Assembly (NCBI GenBank): GCA_037974335.1
Contig: CM075760.1
Location: 13,722,345 to 13,786,344 of the forward strand
Origin: Prionace glauca
Lineage: Eukaryota > Chordata > Chondrichthyes > Carcharhiniformes > Carcharhinidae
Direction: 5' to 3'
Length of the DNA: 64,000 nucleotides
Made by a program: the position numbers and the translations under genes. Position 1 is the stretch's first letter. Each line of letters opens with the position of its first letter. Positions 51,120 to 62,329 of the stretch are shown here, piece by piece. The notes under the pieces are model-generated. The model was not told the DNA's origin. It searched no databases and saw only the letters and a list, made by a program, of their open reading frames with translations.

Positions 51120-51900
51120 ACCTTTGGGCAGAGACTCAGCTGCTGCTATTTCCCTTCCTGACCACCGGGGGTCGCTGTAACACGCCCGGGCGCTGCTCCG
51201 CCCAGTGTCACCTCTTGCCCACTCGGGCTCGGCCGCTGGTCGTTGGCGGAACATCCGGGTCCCGTAGAGAGGCGGGGCCAGCTGCCATATTTCCGTGATG
51301 TCACCATCAGCCCCTCCCCCCCGTCGAGGGAAAAGCGACGGTTCAGAAATGTAGAAAATGAGAGAAATTCCCACCCGGAAATCCCGCCCGGAGCGGAATT
51401 AAAATTAAATAAAATACATATTTTTATAAAGAGGCAGGTGGCGGAACCGCGCATGTGCTGTAGTATTTTCCCAGAGCGCACCGCGCGGGTGTGATTGAAA
51501 ACCAGACGGAATAAAAAACAGAAATGATTTTCCCGAATGGAGAAGGAACCGAAAGTCTGACGGGTGAGGATGTGAATAATAATCATCAAGATTCAACATA
51601 TTAAAAGATTCAAATATAACTGCCTGGGCGCATGTGCAGGAGGGAAATTCCCCCAGCGTGCAGCGCGCGGGACGCCGTCTCCCCTGGCAACGCAAGATGG
51701 TCGCCGGCGGTGGTGTGATTGTGGCGCAGGCGCAGTGAGGTCTGCCTGCAGCCCATTGTCCAGACTGCCCCCCAGTGGATGTGGTGGGGAGGTGCAGCAG
51801 ATGGAGCAACAATCCCAGTTTCAATGGGGGGAGAGAAGCTGCAATGCTGCTCCCTGTTGTTCACTCCTCTCTCCAGCCTCAGCATTGCAGAGTGTTTAAA
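51120..51900. promoter_or_regulatory. CpG-island promoter-like segment
   Basis: An abrupt rise in GC and CpG compared with both sides. Sites that I can read: GC box GGCGGGGC (51271-51278); ATF/CRE-like TGATGTCA (51296-51303); ETS-type CCGGAAAT (near 51376); NRF1-like GGCGCATGTGCA (near 51627) and GGCGCAGGCGCA (near 51723); a YY1-like CAAGATGGTCGCC (51693-51705); and a CTCF-core-like CCACTGGGGGGCAG on the minus strand (51765-51778, one mismatch to the 14-base core). This is the make-up of a housekeeping-type vertebrate promoter. No coding exon could be tied to it, and the direction is unknown. Confidence 0.65.
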
Positions 51901-51929
51901 CAAGAGGGTGCATTGTCACAGCAGCAGGG

Positions 51930-52030
51930 TCTCCATGTCTTTCCGGTAGTAAGGTGACCAGAACTGGACGCAGTTCTCCAAATGCGGTCTAACCAACGTT
52001 CTGTACAACTGCAGCATTAGACGCCAGCAC
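51930..52030 (-). repeat. LINE fragment
   Basis: TCTTTCCGGTAGTAAGGTGA CCAGAACTGG and CTGTACAACTGCAGCATTAG ACGCCAGC: the reverse complement of the LEYCVQFWS region of family F/E. Confidence 0.8.
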
Positions 52031-52035
52031 TTATA

Positions 52036-53530
52036 GAACATAGAACATTACAGCACAAACAGGCCCTTCGGCCCTCGACTTGCGCCGATCACATCAACCC
52101 CACCAATCTGTAGACCTATCTATAACCCCCAGTCCCATTAAACCCCATATACTCATCCAGAAGTCTTTTAAAAGACCCCAGCGAGTTCGCCTCCACCACC
52201 GATGATGGCAGTCGATTCCATTCACTCACCACCCTCTGAGTGAAAAACGTACCCCTAACATCATCTCTGTACTTCCCTCCCCGCACCTTAAATCTGTGTC
52301 CTCTCGTAGCGACCATTTCAACCCGGGGAAATAGCCTCTGAGAGTCCACCCTATCTATTCCTCTCAACATTTTATAAACTTCTATCAGGTCGCCTCTCAA
52401 CCTTCGCCTCTCCAGGGAAAAGAGTCCCAGCTCCCTCAACCTATCTTCATAAGGCATGCCTCCCAGTCCAGGCAACATCCTTGTAAATCTCCTCTGCACC
52501 TTTTCAATAGCTTCTACGTCTTTCCTATAGTGAGGCGACCAGAACTGCGCACAGTACTCCAAATGAGGCCTGACAAGGATCCTGTAAAGTTACAGCATTA
52601 CCTCCAGATTCCTAAACTCAATCCCTCGATTAATGAAGGCCAGTACACCATACGCCTTCTTGACCACCTCCTCCACCTGTGAGGCCGATTTAAGAGTCCT
52701 GTGGACCCGGACCCCGAGATCCTTCTGCTCTTCAACGCTACTAAGACTCCTGCCCTTGATAGTGTACTCGTTCATCCCGTTGGTTCTGCTGAAATGGACG
52801 ACTACACATTTATCCGCGTTGAAGTCCATCTGCCACTTCTCCGCCCATTCCTGCATCCTATCTATGTCCTGCTGCAACTTTTGACATCCTTCCAGACCAT
52901 CCACAACACTACCGACCTTCGTGTCATCAGCGAACTTGCTAACCCATCCCTCCACTTCCTCATCCAGGTCATTTATGAAAATGACAAACAGCAAGGGTCC
53001 CAGAACAGATCCCTGGGGCACCCCACTGGTGACTGACCTCCATTCCGAAAAAGGCCCATCCACAACCACTCTCTGCCTTCTGCAGGCAAGCTAGTTCTGG
53101 ATCCACAAGGCCAAAGGCCCTTGGATCCCATGCCCTCTCACCTTCTCAAGAAGTCTTGCATGGGGGACCTTATCAAACGCCTTGCTGAAGTCCATGTACA
53201 CTACGTCCACGGCACTTCCTTCGTCAATGTGTTCAGTCACATTTTCGAAGAACTCAGCTAGGCTCGTAAGGCACGACCTGCCTTTGACAAAAGCATGCTG
53301 ACTGTTCCTGATCATTCTAAACCTCTCCAAATGCTCATAAATCCTGTCCCTCAGAAACCTCTCCATCACCTTACCAACCACTGAGGAGAGACTCACCGGT
53401 CGGTAATTTCCCGGGCTATCTCTGTTCCCTTTCTTAAAAATAGGAACCACATCCGCAACCCTCCAATCCTCTGGAACCTCTCCCGTCTCCATCGACGACG
53501 CAAATATCATCGCCAGGGGCGACATAAACA
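52036..53530 (-). repeat. LINE (family B-like), reverse transcriptase nearly complete
   Basis: Minus-strand frames are: 53531-53091 (TGEVPEDWRVADVVPIFKKG, NPGNYRPVSL-like SPGNYRPVSLSSVVGK, HAFVKGRSCLTSLAEFFENV, VDVVYMDFSKAFDKVPHARL); 53069-52590 (SVTSGVPQGSVLGPLLFVIF, VSKFADDTKVGSVV with the catalytic FADD, thumb); and 52562-52116 (YCAQFWSPHYRKDVEA, FFTQRVVSEWNRLPSSVVEA). Only about two breaks separate the frames, so it is one of the youngest LINE copies in the window, but it is 5'-truncated without an endonuclease. The 3' UTR begins on the plus strand tagaacatagaacattacag. Confidence 0.93.
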
Positions 53531-53549
53531 ATTGGGATTAGCTTAGGGG

Positions 53550-53740
53550 TTTTTAAAAAGGGCAGCATGGAGCAGTTGGGCTGAAGGGCCTGTTTCCATG
53601 CTGTAAACCTCTATGACTCTATATGGGAGGAACATGAAAACCCCACACAGACAATGACCGGAGGCTGGAATTGAACATGGGTCCTTGGCACTAGGAGACT
53701 GCAGTTCTAACCACTGTGCTAATGTGCTGCCACTCAGGCA
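53550..53740. repeat. Retroposon tail (+) followed by SINE family 1 remnant (-)
   Basis: 53555-53625 is a plus-strand LINE tail (GGGCTGAAGGGCCTGTTTCC ATGCTGTAAACCTCTATGAC). 53630-53735 is a reversed SINE (AACCCCACACAGACAATGAC, GGAGACTGCAGTTCTAACCA CTGTGC). Confidence 0.8.
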
Positions 53741-53954
53741 AATGTATTTGGAGGGAGCACAGGACAGGTAGGGGGTGGGGGTGTGGGCGGAATGGGATGA
53801 GTTCTAACTCAATTTGATGAGGGGAGGGGTGGAAATCAGTTAAAAAAAAATCAGCCTTGTCTCAACATTTTCCCTCATTCATGCTCTTGTTACTAATTAA
53901 AAACCAGCTCACTCCTCCATTCTGCCCATCAATAGGTCTAACAGAAAGCAGGGA

Positions 53955-54530
53955 AAAGGTTGTGGCACAGAAAGAGGCCATTCAGCCCATTATATCTTCA
54001 CCAGCTTGGGAAATAAAGACTTGCCCTTCATTCTAACCCCGCTTTCCAGCGATCCAGCCCCCAGCCCCCCTTACTACAGGTTCCAGCATTTCAGCTATAG
54101 ATCTGTGTGTGAGGCAAGTGAGCCGAGAGATTTCTGTCTGAACCATCAGTTTAGGCAGCAAATTCCAGATACCCACCGTCCCTTGAATGAGAACCTTCTT
54201 CCTAATGCCCCCTCTAATCCTTCCACCAATCACTTTATATCTGTGCAGCCCCCACTAACCCCTCTCCTACCTACCCCATCCCCACCCACCCACAATAAGT
54301 GACCTCTCTCTGCTCAGGGGAAACAGGCCTTTTCTATCCGCCCTGTCTTGGCTCCCTCATAATTTTGGACACCTCAGTTCGGTCTCCCTCAGCCTCCTCT
54401 GTTCTGAGGAAAACAAACCTTGCCAATCCAATCTTTCCTCATCACCACAATTCCCCAGACCTGGAACACTATTGTAAATCCAAATGGTTATCCAATCCGA
54501 CTAAACTATCCATTTAACATTGTCCCATCG
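53955..54530 (-). repeat. Decayed LINE 3' end
   Basis: Plus-strand AGGCCATTCAGCCCATTATA TC, CCCTTGAATGAGAACCTTCT TCCTAATGCC, GGGGAAACAGGCCTTTTCTA TCCGCCC and TTCGGTCTCCCTCAGCCTCC TCTGTTC are the reversed UTR and C-terminal coding region. Confidence 0.78.
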
Positions 54531-54566
54531 CCAACTGTGAACAACCACCTGATACTGGCACCACTG

Positions 54567-54855
54567 TGGCACACTGGTTGGCACTGCTGCCTCAAAGGGA
54601 CTTGGTTCAATTCTGGCCTCGTGTGACTGTGTGGAGTTTGCATGTTCTCCCCATGTCTGTGTGGGTTTCCTCTGGGTCCTCCGGTTTCCTCCCACTGTTT
54701 AAAGATGTACGGGAGAGGTTGATTGGTCATGCTTTAGTGACAGGGGAAGTTGCAGGGTAAATGTGTGGGATACGGGGACAGGGCATGGATGGGATTGTGG
54801 TTAGTGCAGACTTGATGGACCGAATGGCCTCCCCTTGTACTGTCGGGATTTTACA
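54567..54855 (+). repeat. tRNA-derived SINE (family 1), near full length
   Basis: CACTGTGGCACACTGGTTGG CACTGCTGCCTCA with ggttcaattctggcc as B box, GTGGAGTTTGCATGTTCTCC CC, GGTTTCCTCCCACTGTTTAA AGATG, and the tail CTTGATGGACCGAATGGCCT CCCCTTGTACTGTC. Confidence 0.9.
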
Positions 54856-55089
54856 CACAAATGAGAAACAGAGACTTTGCAAATGTTGGGATACTTATTC
54901 AGAAATCAATGGGATATTTCTTGACATGTTCAGGTAAATCTCAATGATGGTCATTGTCCAGGTCTACATTAAAACAATGGTGCAGTCCAAGATTAAAAGT
55001 GATTTATCCTGAAATTGGACATTGCCACTGACTCCCAATATAACCGAGAGATGCAAACTCACATCACACCCTGATGTAGCGAAGGGGAC

Positions 55090-55850
55090 CCCTCTCAGTC
55101 ATTACAATCTGGGCCTTGTGTCAGTAATCTCTGTCCTAAGCCTCTCACAGTTATTACAATCTGGGCCTTGTATCAGTAATCTCTGCCCTAAACCTCTCTC
55201 AGTTATTACAATCTGGGCCTTGTATCAGTAATCTCTGCACTAAACCTCTCTCAGTTATTACAATCTGGGCCGTGTATCAGTAATCTCTGCCCTAAACCTC
55301 ACTCAGTTATTACAATCTGGGCCTTGTATCAGTAATCTCTACCCTGAACCTCTCTCAGTTATTACAATCTGGGCCTCGTATCAGTAATCTCTGCCCTAAA
55401 CCTCTTTCAGTTATTACAATTCAGGCCTTGTATCAGTAATCTCTGCCCTGAACCTCTCTCAGTTATTACAATCTGGGCCTTGTATCAGTAATCTCTGCCC
55501 TAAACCCCTCTCAGTTACTACAATCTGGGCGTTGTATCTGTAATCTCTGCCCTAAACCACTCTCAGTTATTTCAATCTGGGCCTTGTGTCAGTAATCTCT
55601 GCCCTGAACCTCTCTCAGTTATTACAATCTGGGCCTTGTATCAGTAATCTCTGCCCTAAACCTCTCTCAGTTATTACAATCTGGGATAGTATCAGTAATC
55701 TCTGACCTAAACCTCTCCCAGTTATTACAATCTGGGCCTTGTAACAGTAATCTCTGCCCTAAACCTCTCTCAGTTATTACAATCTGGGACTTGTATCAGT
55801 AATCTCTGTCCTAAACCTCCCTCAGTTATTACGATCTAGACCTTAAGCAG
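55090..55850. repeat. 52-bp minisatellite, about 15 copies
   Basis: The unit begins cctctctcagttattacaat, then ctgggccttgtatcagtaat and ctctgccctaaa. Copies are contiguous and mostly differ by one to a few bases; the last degrades into CGATCTAGACCTTAAG. Confidence 0.96.
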
Positions 55851-55984
55851 AGGACACAGAGATTTAATATAATTGACAACAGAATTGAAGGGGGTGATAA
55901 GCAGATTTTTTTACACTATCATATGATCTGCAATGCACAACCTGACAGGTGCTAGAAGCAGGTTTAATAGTAAGTTTAAAAGGA

Positions 55985-56320
55985 AATTGGCTGCAACCTC
56001 TCACCATTTAGACAAAATGCTTCTTTTTCATTCTTCCTGCTGAAATGAACAATCTCACATTTATCCACATTCTACTCCATTTGTCAGTTACTTCCCACTC
56101 ACTTAACATTTCTGTCGTTTTGAACCCTCCGTACGTCATCACAATTTACTTTCCCATCTATCTTTGTGTCAACGGCAAATTTGCCAACCATCCCTTCATC
56201 CAGTTATTTCTATAAATTGTTCATTCCTTACCCAAAATTTGATTCCCTGTCTCCTATTTAGTTTTAAAATGTTTTCCACGGTACTGGTGTCAGTGCCCCA
56301 TGAACCAGAACCCACCCGCC
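55985..56320 (-). repeat. LINE family D fragment
   Basis: Plus-strand TGAACAATCTCACATTTATC CACATTCTACTCCATTTGTC A, TTGTGTCAACGGCAAATTTG CCAACCATCCC and CCTGTCTCCTATTTAG are the reversed reverse-transcriptase palm region (around FADD). A C-rich run (CCCGCCCCCCACCTCCCC) follows at 56316-56356. Confidence 0.75.
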
Positions 56321-56591
56321 CCCCACCTCCCCTACCCCCCACCCCCCCAACCCCCACCTGCTACCCACTCCAGTCTTTGAGTCACTCATTCATCTCTCCG
56401 ATCTGATTTGTCCTAAAATATTTCGTAAGTAGTTAAGGTGATTATCCACGGTATGAACGTTGAGGTCCTGCTTCAGAATGTGTTACCTAGGTCCTCATAC
56501 TAACATTCTTCTATGTCCTGCCTATGACATTGGTACCTACATGGACCACAGTGAATAGGGTTCTCAGCTGCAGATTCAATACAATGCTCAC

Positions 56592-56745
56592 TTGATGACA
56601 TGGACATCAAGGTCGATATGGATCTCCAGGCCATCATGCACACCATCATGGTAGGGAGGATGGAGATGGTGCTGCCAGCCACGTACATGATGAACAGATT
56701 CATGGGCAGCTGTTTCAACGGGCCCAAGGCAATGTCCCAGCAGCG
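56592..56745 (-). CDS. EMC4: Isolated exon of ER membrane protein complex subunit 4 (EMC4)
   Basis: EMC4 is a subunit of the ER membrane protein complex, which inserts tail-anchored and multi-pass proteins into the ER membrane. This exon has acceptor ctttctgttttcag before CGCTGCTGG and donor TCATCAA|GTGAGC. It encodes 51 residues: [51 protein letters not shown], plus one base (phase 1). From memory, vertebrate EMC4 reads [20 protein letters not shown] then [20 protein letters not shown] and RPIQALMAISATFK, so the fit is collinear with only a handful of changes; the first transmembrane region is included. Splice sites at both ends exclude a processed pseudogene. I found no other EMC4 exon in the window, so this is either one exon of a gene extending elsewhere or a stranded duplicate. 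The phase-1 end would join a next exon completing Thr before FK. Confidence 0.85.
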
Positions 56746-56834
56746 CTGAAAACAGAAAGTGAGCAGGGTATCAGTAAAGGGAATCGGTATGGGGAGTCCA
56801 TATACTGATCTCATCCCCAGGCTTAGGAGTAATG

Positions 56835-57563
56835 ATTAAGAACATAAGAACATAAGAAATAGGAGCAGGAGTAGGCCATCTGGCCCTTCGAGCCTGCCCC
56901 GCCATTCAATAAGATCATGGCTGATCTGTCGTGGCTCAGTTCCACCTTCCCGCCCTCTCCCCATAACCCTTAATCCCTTCTCTTATCAAAAACCCATCAA
57001 TCCGTTTCTTAAAAATATTTAGCGAGGCAGCCTCCACCACTTCAACGGGCAGAGAATTCCAGAGATTCACCACCCTTTGAGTGAAGAAGTTCCTCCTCAA
57101 CTCTGTTCTAAACCGCCCCCCCTTTATCTTGAGGCTGTGCCCCCTAGTCCTACTGTCTTTTTTGAGCGGGAACAGTCTCTCCACCTCTATCCTATCCATC
57201 CCATTCATCATCTTATACGTCTCAATGAGATCTCCCCTCATTCTTCTAAACTCTAACGAGTACAAGCCTAGTTTATTCAGCCTCTCCTCATAGCTCAATC
57301 CCCTCAACTCCGGTATCAGCCGAGTAAACCTCCTCTGCACTCCCTCCAGGGCCAAAACATCCTTGCGCAGGTGCGGCGCCCAAAACTGCACACAGTACTC
57401 CAGCTGCGGCCTCACCAATGCCCTATACAGCTGCAGCAAGACCTCCCTACTTTTATATTCAATCCCCCTCGCTATGAAGGCCAGCATCCCATTCGACTTC
57501 CTGACCACCTGCTGCACCTGCAAGCTGGGTTTTTGCGACTCATGCACAAGGACCCCGAGGTCA
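56835..57563 (-). repeat. LINE family A 3' end, 203-codon open frame
   Basis: The minus-strand frame 57547-56936 begins MHESQKPSLQVQQVVRKSNG and runs unbroken through LVRPQLEYCVQFWAPHLRKD, RRFTRLIPELRGLSYEERLN, RMRGDLIETYKMMNGMDRIE, FFTQRVVNLWNSLPVEVVEA and LIREGIKGYGERAG. The 3' UTR begins on the plus strand aagaacataagaacataaga. It is 5'-truncated exactly where the right inverted arm starts (57563/57564). It is the best-kept copy of family A here. Confidence 0.93.
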
Positions 57564-57634
57564 AGTGGAAATAAATGGGTCTTCTTCCGAGTGACGGTCA
57601 GCTAACAGTGGGTACCGCAGGGTCCCAAATGTTA

Positions 57635-57885
57635 AATGTGTTCATTCGTCACAAATAACTTTGTGTTAACACTGCAATGAAGTTACTGTGAAAATTCCCG
57701 AGTCGCCACATTCCAGCATCTGTTCGGGTTACACTGAGGGAGAATTTAGCACGGCCCAATGCACCCTAACCAGGGCGTCTTTTGGACTATGGGAGGAAAG
57801 TGGAGCACCCGGAAGAAACCCATATAGACACGGGGAGAAAGTGCAGACTCCGTACAGACAGTGACCCATGCCAGGAATCTCTCTT
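57635..57885 (-). repeat. SINE family 1, mirror copy
   Basis: The reverse complement of 43730-43965: CACTGCAATGAAGTTACTGT GAAAATTCCCGAGTCGCCAC and CACCCGGAAGAAACCCATAT AGACACGGGG. Confidence 0.88.
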
Positions 57886-58780
57886 CCTTGAAGAAGGTCA
57901 TTGTCTGACACTGTGTGGCGTGAATGTTACTCTCCCCTCCTCAACCAAAGCCTGAATGTGTACTAAGTCTTGCTGCATATGGACACGGACTGCTCCAGTA
58001 TCTGGGGAGTCTCTAATGTGCTGAACAGTGTGCAATCATTAGTGAACATCCCACTTCTGACCTTCTAATGAAGGGTGAAGATTAGGCCACACTATCCTGA
58101 GGAGTTCCTGCAGCAATACCCTGGGACTGAGCTGATTGGCTTTCAACAACCCCAACCACCTTACTCTGTACTCGGTGTGACTGAAGCCAGTGGAATGTTT
58201 ACCCCCGGATCCCCATTGACTGCAGATTGGCTCAGGGTTCATGATGCCATCATCGGGCAAGTGTTGTGTTGATGTGGAGGGTGGGCACTCTCACCTCATT
58301 AAAACAGCTATTTCCACTATATTTGGACTAAGTTTAAATGATTTCTGGAACCGAGTGCTCCTGGTGGAACCCAGACTGAGCTTCATTGAGTAGATTATTA
58401 TTATTATTATTATTATAATTATTATTGTTATTATTATTATTATTACTGATCGGTTGATCCTCGATACTTTCTATTATTTTGATCGAGTGAGATCGCATTG
58501 GACGATAATTGGCCCTTCCTTTTGCGATAGAACATGCCTGCTAATTTTCCACACTGTTGGGTATGTGATAGTGATGTAGCTATACTTTAATAGATTGGCT
58601 GGGGCGCAGCTCGCTCCAGAGCACAAATCATCATTATTATTGCTGAAATATTGTCAGGACCTATAATCCTTGCAGTGTCCAACCTCTTCAGCACAGGGTT
58701 AGGCCACAGATCAATCATGATCATATTGCATGGTGGAGCGGGCTCCCGGGCTCGAATGGCCTACTCCTGTTCCAATCTTA
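57886..58780 (-). repeat. LINE family R fragment with LINE tail, mirror copy
   Basis: The reverse complement of 42840-43725, including a (TTA)n microsatellite at 58397-58445 that is longer than the (TAA)n in the left arm and has two interruptions. Confidence 0.85.
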
Positions 58781-59399
58781 TCCTGTGAAAGGCATTGAGC
58801 TGCTTGGAAACTGGCATCTGTGATGCTGGGGACCTCAGGAGGAGGCCGAGATGGAAAATCCTCTCGGCACTTCTGGCGGAAGATTGTAGCAATTGTTTCA
58901 GTTTTGTTCTTCTCCATTTGCTGGATTCCCACATCATTAAGAATTGAGGTTTTATTTGAGGCTCCTGCTGCTGTTAATTGCTTTAATGTCCACCACCATT
59001 CAGAACTGTATGTGGTAGAACTGCAAAGTTAGATCCTACCTGGAAAAATTCAGATCAAGGTGATGTATACATTGACATGTATTGGTGCAATACCAGTTTA
59101 AACAGCGCGCTGTATGTTATAATATATTATAATCATGGACAGGGTCCATTCTAACATATATACATATGGAGGCCAATTCAAAATGAACAGATGCAGTGTC
59201 CAGTGTATTGCAGCAGTTCATGCTTCATGTAATGTAACCCACCAAGATTTATTTCCATCTGCTGGCAAAGCCTTGTAATTGCAGTTAGTGTGAAAATATC
59301 ATTGTCAGGTATGATCTATGGTATCAATGGAACAATAATTCACATCCATTAATGTCATATCACATCCCCTTCTGCAAGGTGCCAAAATTTATGGTGCAA
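58781..59399. other. Arm sequence without recognised gene
   Basis: Mirror of about 42190-42840. It has no gene. The short frame at 58711-58932 and its mirror are conserved only because the arms are near identical. Confidence 0.6.
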
Positions 59400-60235
59400 T
59401 GAATTGTACCTGTCCGTTGCTGAATTATGCAGATGAAGTGGTGTACGGCAGGAATCTGTCTGGGGCCTCAATTATTTACAATATTCATTAAGGGCTTAGA
59501 TAATGGGACAAAATCTCAAATATCCAAATGATCGATCGTGATATAATTTTTAGAAGGGACAACGCTAAATTTAGTGGATCCCAAATAGGATTTGGGGTTC
59601 GGCACATAGTTTCTTAAAATGTTACGATCTGCTGCAGAAAATAATCATTAGGACCAATGGAATGCCTCCTTCCATATCCAAAGGACTGGGGGATACGGGG
59701 GCAGATGTTGTGTCCAATTGTGCACAATCCTTGTCCCACCCCAATTAGAGCACTGTGAGCAAGTATGGGCAACATATCTTTGGAAATATGTTAACTCTGG
59801 ACGGAGTTCAACGCAAGTTGCGAGGAGAGATCAGACGAATTTAGACATTTTTCTCTCGAATTCAGAAGGTTGAGGGCTGTTCTGGTAGAAACCAATGAAA
59901 TACCTACAGGGAAGGACTGTTTCCATTAGTTGAAGGTTCGAGGTTAAAAGGTCATTGTTGAAAAAAATAGGGAAAGGCCTTTCAGGAGAGTTGATAGAAA
60001 ACATTAGTACATGTCCAGAGAGGTGAATGATTGGAACTCTCTTTGGCAATTGCCGGTGGGAGCTGGTACAATTGTTAGATATAAGTCTGAGGTCTTCTTT
60101 AATTGAACAGGTATATCAAGAGATATGGACTTAGCGAAGCCAAAATGGATTCGGCCACAGATCAGCCATGATCTTATTAAATGGTGGGGCCAGTTCGAGG
60201 AGCTGAGTGGCCTATTCCTGTGGCTATGTCCCGAT
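59400..60235 (+). repeat. Decayed LINE 3' end (A-like), mirror copy
   Basis: Mirror of 41388-42195, ending in ATCAGCCATGATCTTATTAA ATGGTGGGGCCAG and CTGAGTGGCCTATTCCTGTG GCTATGT. Confidence 0.75.
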
Positions 60236-60639
60236 GTTGCCAGGGCAGTATCAGATGAAAATGGCTCAATCCATGGGAATATATTTTTGTTGATTTTGGT
60301 TAAAAGGAGGGATGTTGCCCAGGGAGCTATTGGAGACCATGAGACTTTTAATGTCCAGCTCAGCAAACATGGCGTTAGGGAAAATGTTCGTCATACCAAT
60401 TGAAATTTAGTTGGATCTCTGAAGACTCCCAGGAAGCCAAGATGTAGTTTTAAGTTGAAAGAAAATATGTGTGTGTGTGTGAAAGGGAAACAATTTGTGG
60501 GAAAGAATGAGAACGATAGAATATATGTGTGTGCGTCTTTGTGTGTTGTCTGATAAATGTCATATAGTTTACACATCAACATCACAATTAAAACCGGCAT
60601 CCTTCCATTTCCAATAGAAAAGTTAGAATCACAGTAAAC
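60236..60639. other. Arm sequence without recognised gene
   Basis: Mirror of about 40986-41387. It contains a short (TG)n run at 60467-60481 and nothing coding. Confidence 0.6.
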
Positions 60640-62260
60640 ACATGTCCACGGTCGGCAAGTGGGAGGCTTTCAAGGGAAAACTGAAAAGGTTGCAGGAAAG
60701 ACATGTCCCGGTTAAGAGGAAGGATAGGAAAGGTAGGATTAGAGAGCTGTGGATTGCAGGGGATATTGAGGACTTGGTCAGGAAGAAGAGGGAGGCATAT
60801 GTTAGGTCTAAGCAACTGGGAACGGGAAGAGCACTGGAGGAATATAGAGAGAGCAGGAGGGAGCTCAAAAGGGGAGTTAGAAGGGCGAAAAGGGGGCATA
60901 AAATGGCTTTGGCGGATAGGATTAAGGGAAATCCAAAGGCATTTTACTCTTATATCAGGAACAAAAGGATGGTTAGAGGGAAATTCGGTCCTCTTAGGGA
61001 CAAAGGAGGGGAACTGTGCATAGAGTCTGAAGGAATGGGGGAGACCCTGAATGAATACTTTGCGTCGGTATTCACGAAGGAGAGGGGCTTGGTGTCTTGT
61101 AATGTCTTGGAGGGAGCTGTAGACCAGTTGAAGGAAATATCCATTACGAGGGAGGAAGTATAAGGGTTTTTAGGCAGCATAAGAACTGATAAAGCTCCAG
61201 GGCCTGATGGCATTTATCCCAGGCTGCTTAGGGAGGTGAGAGATGAAATTGCTAGGCCTCTGACGCAAATCTTTGTCTCTTCTTTGGACACAGGTGAGGT
61301 CCCAGAGGACTGGAGGGTAGTTAATGTGGTACCGTTGTTTAAAAAGGGCAGTCGGGATAACCCTGGTAATTATAGGCCAGTGAGTTTGACATCAGTGGTA
61401 GGAAAGTTGTTGGAAAAAAAATCTTAGGGATAGGATGTCTATGCATTTGGAGCTTTGCGATCTGATTAGGGATACGCAGCATGGCTTTGGTCAGGGGAGG
61501 TCTTGCCTTACGAATCTGGTACAATGTTTTGAGGAGATGACAAAAACGGTTGACGAAGGACAAGCCGTTGATGTCGTCTACATGGATTTCAGTAAGGCGT
61601 TTGACAAAGTCCCTCATGGTAGGCTGGTTGAAAAGGTTAAGGCTCATGGGATACAGGGAAAAGTATCTGGATGGATTGAAAACTGGCTAGTTAACAGGAG
61701 ACAGAGAGTAGTAGTGGATGGGTCCTTTTCTAGCTGGAGGTCTGTCACCAGTAGTGTGCCACAGGGCTCAGTACTGGGACCTCTTCTATTCGTAATATAT
61801 ATAAATGTCTTGGAACAGGGCGTACATGGTGTGATCAGCAAATTTGCAGATGACACAAAGATGGCAGGATTGGCGGGCAGTGAGGAGCAGTGTCTGGCAA
61901 TACAGCAGGATATAGATAGGCTAGTATATTGGGCAGATAAATGGCAGATGGAATTTAATCCTGATAAATGCGAGGTGATGCATTTTGGAAGGAATAATGT
62001 CGAGGGGAGTTACATGATAAAGGGTACACCTATTAAGTGTATAGAAATGCAGAGGGAACTGGGAGTGCAAGTTCACAAGTCTTTGACGGTGGAAACTCAG
62101 TCGAAGAAAGCTTAAGGTATGTTAGCCTTTATAGGGAGGGGTATAGAGTATAAGAGTTGGCGTCCAATGCTACAGTTGTACAGAACTGGTGGTGGAGGCA
62201 GGCACGTTGGAGTTGTTTAAGGTTTACTTAGATAGACACATGAGCGAAACAGGGATGGAG
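60640..62260 (+). repeat. LINE family F reverse-transcriptase region, right-arm copy
   Basis: Plus-strand frames are: 60642-61163 (173 codons; linker RKKREAYVRSKQLG, FYSYIRNKRMVRGKFG, NEYFASVFTKERG); 61236-61427 (EDWRVVNVVPLFKKGS, GNYRPVSLTSVVGK); and 61435-62115 (226 codons; TQHGFGQGRSCLTNLV, VDVVYMDFSKAFDKVPHGRL, SSVPQGSVLGPLLFVIYIN, ISKFADDTKMAGLAG with catalytic FADD intact, FNPDKCEVMHFGRNN). One break lies after 61163 and one between 61427 and 61435; the thumb ends at 62115. The break pattern differs from the left arm, so some breaks arose after the duplication. Confidence 0.93.
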
Positions 62261-62329
62261 GGTTATAGTAGATGGTATTAAAAAGGGTCAGAGCTTCGGG
62301 ACGACACTGGAAATGTAGTATTACATGTT

